From Pseudomonadota bacterium (GTDB lineage: Bacteria > Pseudomonadota > Alphaproteobacteria > Rhizobiales > Beijerinckiaceae): 11,692 nucleotides of DNA. The DNA is taken from contig JAEWKP010000011.1 of NCBI GenBank assembly GCA_023393655.1, positions 1 to 11,692 of the forward strand, given 5' to 3'. The translations under genes were made by a program, and so were the position numbers. Positions 6,099 through 11,692 of the stretch are shown here, piece after piece. Position 1 is the first letter of the stretch, and each line of letters starts with the position of its first letter. Below the pieces are notes generated by a model. It had not been told where the DNA came from, ran no database searches, and saw only the letters and a program-made list of their open reading frames with translations.

Positions 6099-7694
6099 TC
6101 AGACGGCGAGCGCGAAACCGTCCTTGCGGTGGTCCGAAGCGCCAAACATCACGCCGCGCTTGTGATCGACCCAGATCGCCTGGCAGCCACCGAGCGGCTC
6201 CTCGGACCAGACCACGTCGTGACCACGCGCCTTCAGGTCGGCGGCGATACTCGCGGGGATCGTCGTCTCCAGCGAGAGCTTGCCGTCATAGGCGAAGCTG
6301 CGCGGGGCGTCGGAAGCCTGCTGCGGGTCGAGGCCGCGGTCGAGGATGCCGGAAAGGAAATGGGCATGGCCGGTCGACTGGTACTGGCCGCCCATCACAC
6401 CGAACGGCATGATCGGCTTGCCCTCCTTGGCCAGCATGCCCGGAATGATCGTGTGGAACGGGCGCTTGCGCGGCGCGATGGCGTTGGGATGGCCTTCGAT
6501 CAGGCGGAAGCCCGAGCCGCGATTCTGCAGCATCACCCCGGCCTTGGCCGCATAGATGCCGCTGCCGAAGGCCGAGAACAGCGAGTTGATGAAGGAGACC
6601 ATGTTGCCCTGGCCGTCGACGACGCAGAGATAGATCGTGTCCTTGTGGAGCGGCATGTCGAAGGCTTCGGGCGCCGCCGCCTTCTCCAGGCTGATCTCCC
6701 CACGGATGCGGCCGACGAATTGGTCCGACAGGAAGGCGTCCGTGTCGAAGGGGCTGACGGCAGGATCGGCGACCAGCGCGTCGCGCTGGCGATAGGCGGC
6801 CTTGCTGGCCTCGGCAAGGAGGTGGATGCGGTCCGCCTCGCTCAGCTTCTCATCCTTCATGTCGAAGCCTTCGAGGATACGCGCGATCAGCAGTGCCGCG
6901 ATGCCCTGGCCGTTCGGCGGGCATTCCCAGAGGCGGTGACCGCGATAATCGGCGCCGATCGGATCGACATAGTCCGGCTTCGAGGCCGCGAAGTCGTCGA
7001 GCCCGATCAGGCTGCCGGCGGCTCGGAGCACGGAGACCATGTCCTCGGCGAGCTCGCCCTCGTAGAAGGCCGAGCGGCCCTCGCGGGCGATGCGGCGCAG
7101 CATGTTGCCGAGCGCAGGATGGACCATCTTGTCGCCGACGGCCGGGGGATTGCCGCCCGGCAGGTAGACGGCGTTGCCGAGGCCGTGCTTCTCAATGCGG
7201 CCGCGGGCCTTGGCCCAGTCGAGCGCGACGCGCGGCGTCACCACGAAGCCTTCCTCGGCGGCGCGGATCGCGGCTGAGAAGATTTCCTCCAGGCTCTTGC
7301 TGCCATGGTCGGCGACGAGGCGGCACCAGGCGTCGATGGCGCCAGGCACCGTGACCGCATGGGGCGAATCCGCCGCGATCGACGTCATGCCCTGACCGAG
7401 GAACCAGCCGAGATCGGCCTTAGCGGCCGAGCGGCCGGAGCCGTTGATCGCGACCATCTTGCCATTGGCCGGCGCGTAGATCGCGAAGCAATCGCCGCCG
7501 ATGCCGGTCATATGCGGATCGACGACGGCCTGGACGGCCACCGCCGCGATTGCGGCATCGATGGCGTTGCCGCCGTTGCGCAGGATCTCGACAGCGGCCA
7601 GCGTCGCGGCCGGGTGCGAGGTCGCCGCCATGCCGCGGTCACCGACCGCAACCGGCCGCCCCGGCACCATGAAATCGCGATTGCCCCAGTTCAT
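6099..7694 (-). CDS. Gamma-glutamyltransferase-family Ntn hydrolase, 531 aa, probably not a true GGT
   Basis: This is a proenzyme of the GGT family, expected to self-cleave before a threonine nucleophile into large and small subunits. The nucleophile is predicted as Thr353 in HKDTIYLCVVDGQGN (350-364). Other family marks are GGNAIDAAIAA (41-51), DPHMTGIGGDCF (59-70), Arg88 in GSGRSA, PPNGQGIAALL (259-269), and MPFGVMGGQYQSTGH (429-443). Aligned by eye with E. coli GGT, residues that hold the gamma-glutamyl group are changed (Asn411 to Phe373, Gln430 to Arg392, Asp433 to Gly395, Ser462-Ser463 to His414-Thr415), so another amide may be the substrate; oxamate amidohydrolase (HpxW) is a family precedent. 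There is no signal peptide from the ATG at 7694, unlike periplasmic GGT. That ATG has AGGTGG 9-10 bp upstream; longer starts reach into the ilvA leader and were rejected. It begins an operon with the oxidoreductase. Confidence 0.9.
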   Translation of the reverse strand: MNWGNRDFMVPGRPVAVGDRGMAATSHPAATLAAVEILRNGGNAIDAAIAAVAVQAVVDPHMTGIGGDCFAIYAPANGKMVAINGSGRSAAKADLGWFLGQGMTSIAADSPHAVTVPGAIDAWCRLVADHGSKSLEEIFSAAIRAAEEGFVVTPRVALDWAKARGRIEKHGLGNAVYLPGGNPPAVGDKMVHPALGNMLRRIAREGRSAFYEGELAEDMVSVLRAAGSLIGLDDFAASKPDYVDPIGADYRGHRLWECPPNGQGIAALLIARILEGFDMKDEKLSEADRIHLLAEASKAAYRQRDALVADPAVSPFDTDAFLSDQFVGRIRGEISLEKAAAPEAFDMPLHKDTIYLCVVDGQGNMVSFINSLFSAFGSGIYAAKAGVMLQNRGSGFRLIEGHPNAIAPRKRPFHTIIPGMLAKEGKPIMPFGVMGGQYQSTGHAHFLSGILDRGLDPQQASDAPRSFAYDGKLSLETTIPASIAADLKARGHDVVWSEEPLGGCQAIWVDHKRGVMFGASDHRKDGFALAV

Positions 7695-7834
7695 GCGCGT
7701 CTCCACCTCTGCGGCGCCATCGCTGCGCGGCACCTTGCTTCGCTCAACGCTTTGGCGCGCCGGCCGGGGGCTTGGCAATCCCGCCTCGCGCATGGCCGAC
7801 ACCCCCAGCCCCTCGCCGCACGCAACTGTCGCGA

Positions 7835-7862
7835 TTGACATCGCGGCGCGGAGGGCTATCGC
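7835..7862 (+). promoter_or_regulatory. Predicted sigma-70 promoter for ilvA
   Basis: A perfect -35 hexamer TTGACA (7835-7840) is followed after 16 bp by TATCGC (7857-7862). Transcription would start near 7869, about 16 nt before the ilvA ATG at 7885, which leaves no room for a leader-peptide attenuator. It lies in the 190-bp divergent spacer shared with the GGT-like gene, for which no clear promoter is visible. Confidence 0.65.
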
Positions 7863-7884
7863 GACCGCAAAGGACGGGCCGGCC

Positions 7885-9411
7885 ATGCAAGACTACATCC
7901 GCAAGATCATCGGGGCGCGCGTCTATGACGTCGCGATCGAAAGCCCGCTCGATCCGCTGCCGCGCTTGTCCGCACGGCTCGGCGGCAGCGCGCTCCTCAA
8001 GCGCGAGGACTTGCAGCCCGTCTTCTCGTTCAAGCTGCGCGGCGCCTACAACAAGATCGCCGGGCTCTCGGCAGTCGAGGCCGAGCGCGGCGTGATCTGC
8101 GCCTCGGCCGGCAACCATGCGCAGGGCGTGGCGCTGGCGGCGAAGAAGCTCGGCATCAAGGCGACCATCGTGATGCCGCGCACCACGCCCGACATCAAGG
8201 TGCAGGCGGTGCGCAGCCTCGGCGGGCGCGTCGTGCTGCATGGCGAGAATTTCGACGAAGCCTATGGCCATGCCCGCAAGCTCGAAGCCGAGAAGGGGCT
8301 GACCTTCGTCCACCCCTATGACGATCCCGATGTCATCGCTGGCCAGGGCACGGTCGGCATGGAAATCCTGCGCCAGCATTCCGAACCGATCGAGGCGGTC
8401 TTCGTGCCGATCGGTGGCGGCGGGCTCGCGGCCGGCGTCGCGGTCTACGCAAAATTCCTGCGGCCGGAGATCAAGGTGATCGGCGTCGAGCCGGAAGACG
8501 CCGCCTCCATGGCCGGAGCCATCGCCGCCGGGAAACGCGTGGTGCTCGATCAGGTCGGCCTCTTCGCCGACGGCGTCGCCGTGCGGCAGGCCGGCGAGGA
8601 AACGTTCAGGCTCTGCCGCGAATTGCTCGACGAGGTCGTCACCGTCTCGACCGACGAGATCTGCGCGGCGGTGAAGGACATCTTCGAGGATACCCGCGCC
8701 ATCGCCGAGCCCTCCGGCGCGGTCAGCCTCGCGGGCCTCAAGGCCTATGCGGCGCGCGAGACCAAGCGCACCGGTGCACTGATCGCGATCAACAGCGGCG
8801 CCAACATGAATTTCGACCGGCTGCGCCATATCGCCGAGCGGGCCGAGATCGGCGAGCATCGCGAGGCCCTGCTGGCGGTGACCATCCCCGAGAGGCCCGG
8901 CGCCTATCGCGCCTTCATCGAACTGCTCGGCCGACGCGCGATCACCGAATTCAACTACCGCTATTCTGATCCGAAAGCGGCCCGCATCTTCGTCGGTGTC
9001 CAGCTCTCCGAGGGCGATGCCGAGAAGCGCCAGATCATCGCGATGCTGTCCGAGCACGGCTATCCCGTGCTCGACATGAGCGACAACGAACTCGCCAAGC
9101 TGCATATCCGCTACATGGTCGGCGGCAAGGCGCCGGGACTCGACGACGAACTGATCTTCCGCTTCCAGTTTCCGGAGCGGCCGGGCGCACTGCTGAAGTT
9201 CCTCAACAGCCTCTCGTCGGACTGGAACATCTCGCTGTTCCACTACCGCAACCACGGCGCCGATTACGGCCGCATTCTCGCGGGCATCCAGATTCCGCCT
9301 GCCCAGCGCGTGCAGCTTGCCAAGCGGCTCGATGCGCTCGGCTATCCCTATTGGAGCGAGAGCGACAACCCGGCCTATCTCTCGTTCCTGGCGGAGATGC
9401 CGGCGCCGTGA
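7885..9411 (+). CDS. ilvA: Threonine ammonia-lyase, biosynthetic type
   Basis: This PLP enzyme deaminates L-threonine to 2-oxobutanoate, the committed step of isoleucine synthesis, in the cytoplasm. The 508 residues match the long biosynthetic form (E. coli about 514). The catalytic domain spans about 1-320: the PLP lysine is Lys50 in SFKLRGAYN (48-56), SAGNHAQG (74-81) binds substrate, GGGGLAAG (177-184) is the phosphate-binding loop, and SGANMNF (304-310) lies near the cofactor ring. Two ACT-like regulatory domains follow at about 325-397 and 420-495, each opening with a P-E-R-P-G-A motif (335-340 and 430-435), the hallmark of isoleucine-inhibited, valine-activated IlvA. The ATG at 7885 agrees with the family N-terminus and with the promoter just upstream; AAGGAC lies about 9 bp before it. 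The LysR gene follows 19 bp after the stop. Confidence 0.97.
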   Translation: MQDYIRKIIGARVYDVAIESPLDPLPRLSARLGGSALLKREDLQPVFSFKLRGAYNKIAGLSAVEAERGVICASAGNHAQGVALAAKKLGIKATIVMPRTTPDIKVQAVRSLGGRVVLHGENFDEAYGHARKLEAEKGLTFVHPYDDPDVIAGQGTVGMEILRQHSEPIEAVFVPIGGGGLAAGVAVYAKFLRPEIKVIGVEPEDAASMAGAIAAGKRVVLDQVGLFADGVAVRQAGEETFRLCRELLDEVVTVSTDEICAAVKDIFEDTRAIAEPSGAVSLAGLKAYAARETKRTGALIAINSGANMNFDRLRHIAERAEIGEHREALLAVTIPERPGAYRAFIELLGRRAITEFNYRYSDPKAARIFVGVQLSEGDAEKRQIIAMLSEHGYPVLDMSDNELAKLHIRYMVGGKAPGLDDELIFRFQFPERPGALLKFLNSLSSDWNISLFHYRNHGADYGRILAGIQIPPAQRVQLAKRLDALGYPYWSESDNPAYLSFLAEMPAP

Positions 9412-9430
9412 ATCCGCGTAGGATGGAGGC

Positions 9431-10309
9431 ATGACGCTCGAACAGCTTCGCATCTTCGTCGCCGTCGCCGAACGGGAGCACCTGACGCAGGGCGCGCGCG
9501 TCCTCAACCTCACGCAATCGGCGGTGAGTTCCGCGATCGCGACACTGGAGGCGCGCTACGCGACAAAGCTGTTCGACCGGATCGGGCGGCGGATTGTCCT
9601 GACCGAGGCCGGCAGGCTCTTCCTGATCGAGGCACGCGCCGTGCTGGCGCGGGCGGCGGCGGCGGAATCCGTGCTCTCCGATCTTTCCGGGCTGGCGCGC
9701 GGCTCACTTGCGCTGATGGCGAGCCAGACCGTGGCGAATTACTGGCTGCCGCCCGTGATCCAGGGCTTTCGCCGAGCGCATCCGGGCATCACCGTCTCGC
9801 TCGCGCTCGGGAACACGGAGACGGTGAGCGCCGCCATCCGCGACGGCGTGGCCGATCTCGGCTTCATCGAGGGCGAGATCGACGACCCGGCTCTCGATAT
9901 GACCGAAGTCGACAAGGACGAACTCGTCATCGTCGTGCCGGCTGGCCATCCTTGGGCGGAAAACACCCCTTCAGCCAAGGAACTCTCGGGAGGCGCCTGG
10001 GTCCTGCGCGAGCCGGGCTCGGGGACGCGCGCCATGTTCGAGGCGGCGCTGCCGGGACTTGGCCTGCGCGCGGACGATCTCACCGTCGCGCTTGAATTGC
10101 CGTCCAACGAGGCGATCTGCGCCGCCGTTGCATCTGGTGCGGGCGCGACCGCGATCTCGCGGCTCGTCGCCGCCAATGCCATCGCAGCCGGGCGGCTCGC
10201 CACCGTGGCGTTGCCGCTGCCGAAGCGCCGGTTCCTCGCCTTGCGCCATAGGGAACGCTACCTCGCCAAGGCGGCGGCAGCGTTCCTCGCGCTCAGTCAG
10301 GCCGACTGA
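9431..10309 (+). CDS. LysR-family transcriptional regulator, 292 aa
   Basis: This is a DNA-binding regulator expected to act as a tetramer with a small-molecule inducer. The winged helix-turn-helix covers about residues 1-60, with the recognition helix within TQSAVSSAIATLEARY (28-43) and the wing near FDRIGRRIVLTEAGRLFL (48-65). A linker helix leads to the periplasmic-binding-protein-like effector domain (about 91-290), which includes LREPGSGTR (residues about 192-200), a segment common in the CbbR/CysB-like/YeiE branch. Length is normal. ATG 9431 is preceded by AGGA at 9420-9423 (7 bp spacing) and GGAGG closer in. Its 19-bp distance from ilvA suggests read-through from the ilvA promoter, but whether it regulates ilvA is unknown, and LysR genes more often control divergent neighbours. 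The effector is not predictable from the sequence. Confidence 0.94.
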   Translation: MTLEQLRIFVAVAEREHLTQGARVLNLTQSAVSSAIATLEARYATKLFDRIGRRIVLTEAGRLFLIEARAVLARAAAAESVLSDLSGLARGSLALMASQTVANYWLPPVIQGFRRAHPGITVSLALGNTETVSAAIRDGVADLGFIEGEIDDPALDMTEVDKDELVIVVPAGHPWAENTPSAKELSGGAWVLREPGSGTRAMFEAALPGLGLRADDLTVALELPSNEAICAAVASGAGATAISRLVAANAIAAGRLATVALPLPKRRFLALRHRERYLAKAAAAFLALSQAD

Positions 10310-10339
10310 TCGGAAACGCCAATAGCGGGCCGCCTTTGC

Positions 10340-10375
10340 CATTCCGGGGCTTCGCGCAGAGAAGAACCCGGAATG
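10340..10375. repeat. Palindromic REP-like element between convergent genes
   Basis: CATTCCGGG (10340-10348) and CCCGGAATG (10367-10375) are perfect 9-bp inverted arms around an 18-nt centre that contains a further CTTC/GAAG pairing (10350-10353 with 10361-10364). It sits in the 83-bp gap between the LysR and ocd stops. It may act as a bidirectional transcription stop, although T-tracts are lacking. Short GC-rich palindromes of this form are often dispersed in Rhizobiales genomes, which I infer and cannot test from one copy. Confidence 0.6.
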
Positions 10376-10392
10376 ACAACCGAGACTGAAGC

Positions 10393-11451
10393 TCAGGCCG
10401 CCGCAGCCGCGCCCGGCGCGGCACGCATCAGCATGCCGAAAAGATCGCGGGAATCGTCGGGGTCGGCGATCAGGTCGAGATCGACATAGGTGCCGGCCTC
10501 GCGGATGCGCTCATAGACATAGCGCAGCGCCGAAAAATCCTCGATCGCGAAGCCGACCGAGTCGAACATCGTGATCTGGCGGGCATCCGTGCGGCCCTGC
10601 GCCGTCCCAGTGATGACCTTCCAGAGCTCCTCGACCGGATGGTCGGCGTCGAGCTGCTGGATATCGCCCTCGATGCGGGTCTGCGGCGGGTATTCGACGA
10701 AGATCGAGGAGCGCAGCAGCACGTCACGATGGATCTCGGTCTTGCCGGGGCAGTCGCCGCCGACCGCGTTGATGTGGATGCCGGCGCCGACCATGTTGTC
10801 GGTCAGGATCGTCGCGTACTGCTTGTCGGCGGTGACGGTGGTGACGATCTCGGCGCCCTCGACCGCTTCCATCGCGGTGGCACAGCGGGTGATCCTGAAG
10901 CCATGGCGGGCGAGATTGCCCGCGCATTTCTCGGTCGCGGCCGGATCGACGTCGTAGAGCCGCAGGTTCTCGATGCCGAGGATCGCGCGGAAGGCGAAGG
11001 CCTGGAACTCGGACTGGGCACCATTGCCAATGATCGCCATGGTCGCCGCGTTCTTGGGCGCAAGGTGCTTGGCGGCAACCGCCGACATCGCCGCCGTGCG
11101 CAGCGCGGTCAGGATGGTCATCTCGGAAAGCAGCACGGGGTAGCCGGTCGCCACATCCGAGAGCAGGCCGAAAGCGGTGACGGTCTGCAGGCCGGCCTTC
11201 ATGTTCTTGGGGTGGCCGTTGACGTATTTGAAGCCGTAGAGCTTGCCATCGCTGGTCGGCATCAATTCGATCACGCCTTCGAGGCTGTGCGAGGCGACGC
11301 GCGGCGTCTTGTCGAAGATTTCCCAGCGCCGGAAATCATCCTCGATGTAACCCGCGATGTCGGACAGCATCCGCTCGATGCCGATCGCATGGACCAGCTT
11401 CATCATGTGGTCGACGCTGACGAAAGGCACGACGTTGAGCTGTTGAATCAT
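10393..11451 (-). CDS. ocd: Ornithine cyclodeaminase
   Basis: This NAD-dependent cytoplasmic enzyme converts L-ornithine to L-proline and ammonia, a route for using arginine and ornithine as nitrogen and carbon sources. The 352 residues match the family (Agrobacterium Ocd about 354). The N-terminal substrate domain has Arg51, Lys75 in YGFKYVNGHP (72-81), and Arg118 in TALRTAAMSA (115-124); the NAD-binding Rossmann motif is GNGAQSEFQA (142-151); and the catalytic Asp is Asp233 in NAVGGDCPGKTEIH (228-241). SVGFAIEDFSALRYVY (298-313) is typical of the family. The tail is Ala-rich. The ATG at 11451 follows a GGGGA (plus-strand 11454-11458 region). It is transcribed away from an Lrp/AsnC-type regulator that starts 128 bp upstream, a common layout for amino-acid catabolic genes with substrate-sensing Lrp proteins. 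A paralogue such as mu-crystallin-like or alanine dehydrogenase-type is less likely given the GGDCPGKTE signature. Confidence 0.95.
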   Translation of the reverse strand: MIQQLNVVPFVSVDHMMKLVHAIGIERMLSDIAGYIEDDFRRWEIFDKTPRVASHSLEGVIELMPTSDGKLYGFKYVNGHPKNMKAGLQTVTAFGLLSDVATGYPVLLSEMTILTALRTAAMSAVAAKHLAPKNAATMAIIGNGAQSEFQAFAFRAILGIENLRLYDVDPAATEKCAGNLARHGFRITRCATAMEAVEGAEIVTTVTADKQYATILTDNMVGAGIHINAVGGDCPGKTEIHRDVLLRSSIFVEYPPQTRIEGDIQQLDADHPVEELWKVITGTAQGRTDARQITMFDSVGFAIEDFSALRYVYERIREAGTYVDLDLIADPDDSRDLFGMLMRAAPGAAAAA

Positions 11452-11541
11452 GGGTCCCCGCGCTGTTCTCGTTGAAGGAGCGATTGTCCCTGTTTTCCGC
11501 GGCAGGCGATAGAAGCCAAAACGACCAGATCGGCGCCAAGA

Positions 11542-11570
11542 TTGATCGATATGACAAAGTCATCTATCCA
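11542..11570 (+). promoter_or_regulatory. Predicted promoter with embedded operator for the Lrp-type gene
   Basis: TTGATC (11542-11547) and TATCCA (11565-11570), spaced 17 bp, form a plausible -35/-10 pair. Inside the spacer lies ATGACAAAGTCAT (11551-11563), an inverted repeat with 5-bp arms, well placed for autorepression. The start of transcription would be about 11577, only about 3 nt before the ATG, so the mRNA may be nearly leaderless. A further inverted pair, ATTGTCC (11483-11489) and GGACAAT (11575-11581), brackets most of the ocd-regulator gap (11452-11579). Confidence 0.5.
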
Positions 11571-11579
11571 TTTCGGACA

Positions 11580-11692
11580 ATGGATGATCTCGACCGCAAG
11601 CTCATCACCCTGCTGCGCCATGACGGGCGCCGCAGCATTTCGGACCTCGCCGCCGATCTCGGCCTGACGCGGGCGACCGTCCGCGCGCGGCT
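11580..11692 (+). CDS. Lrp/AsnC-family regulator, N-terminus only (runs off the right edge)
   Basis: Only 37 complete codons are present. They read as the start of an Lrp/AsnC helix-turn-helix: MDDLDRKLITLLRHDGR (1-17), then a first helix with SISDLAADLGL (19-29) and a recognition helix beginning TRATVRAR (30-37). This is the classical 'LDxxDxxIlxxLqxdgR.s..eLa..vglS...v..R' pattern. The effector-binding RAM domain would lie beyond the window. The ATG at 11580 fits the family N-terminus; no good Shine-Dalgarno precedes it. Divergent placement from ocd suggests it senses ornithine, arginine or a related amino acid and controls ocd, which is inference from layout. Confidence 0.88.
   Translation, partial: MDDLDRKLITLLRHDGRRSISDLAADLGLTRATVRAR

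Noticed and set aside
6129..7277. A 382-codon open frame on the plus strand across the GGT-like gene
   Set aside because: Antisense to a well-supported coding region; composition is typical of GC-driven open frames and no domain is recognisable.
7752..7766. GC palindromes (GGCGCGCC, CCGG) upstream of the GGT-like gene
   Set aside because: Restriction-site-like GC palindromes are common at this base composition and have no positional support as operators.
7695..7886. N-terminal extensions of the GGT-like protein to 7886 and of IlvA to 7501
   Set aside because: They overlap one another and the predicted ilvA promoter; ATGs at 7694 and 7885 agree with family N-termini and have usable ribosome binding sites.
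7744..9513. A 589-codon open frame on the minus strand across ilvA
   Set aside because: It is the antisense shadow of ilvA, whose protein has every expected motif; the shadow product is Arg/Asp/His-rich low-complexity sequence with no family features, a common artefact in high-GC DNA.

Overview
This window reads as ordinary chromosome from an alphaproteobacterium of the order Hyphomicrobiales (Rhizobiales). The inference rests on high GC content, strong GC preference at third codon positions, and two alphaproteobacterial signature families: an RT0821/Lpp0805-type lipoprotein and a TIGR02301-type secreted protein. The gene order lipoprotein, J-protein, fabI beside a divergent pdxH also fits. 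A Bosea-like genus is my best guess, but the window alone cannot prove it. I see no insertion sequence, phage gene, tRNA, rRNA or CRISPR array, and no clear sign of recent transfer.

Left block (1-2065, all minus strand): a small lipoprotein, a class B (zinc-finger-less) J-domain chaperone, and the first 117 codons of fabI (enoyl-ACP reductase), which runs off the left edge. A divergent promoter region (2066-2189) separates it from a compact plus-strand set (2190-4533): pdxH (vitamin B6), an SDR oxidoreductase, a Nudix hydrolase and a TIGR02301 secreted protein. Gaps there are 13 and 16 bp, and the last pair overlaps by an ATGA. Next comes a 183-bp spacer (4534-4716) holding four perfect short hairpins in about 118 bp, then a small uncharacterised gene (4717-4986).

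Middle block (4996-7694, minus strand): a gamma-glutamyltransferase-family Ntn hydrolase followed, after 56 bp, by a Gfo/Idh/MocA oxidoreductase. The oxidoreductase starts with TTG, and its Shine-Dalgarno sequence can be sequestered by an upstream C-rich segment. The Ntn hydrolase keeps the catalytic threonine but lacks most residues that classical GGT uses to hold the gamma-glutamyl group, so its substrate is probably different.

Right block: ilvA (threonine deaminase; consensus-like promoter and short leader) is followed 19 bp later by a LysR-family regulator, a possible two-gene operon. A palindromic, REP-like element lies between the LysR gene and the convergent ornithine cyclodeaminase gene (ocd). 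Divergent from ocd, at the right edge, is the start of an Lrp/AsnC-type regulator that probably controls ocd and itself. An inverted repeat lies inside its predicted promoter, and its mRNA may be almost leaderless.

I found no convincing previously undescribed multi-gene system. The best leads are the hairpin-dense spacer at 4533-4650, the divergent active site of the GGT-like enzyme, the possible RBS-sequestering structure before the TTG-started oxidoreductase, and the palindromic repeat at 10340-10375.
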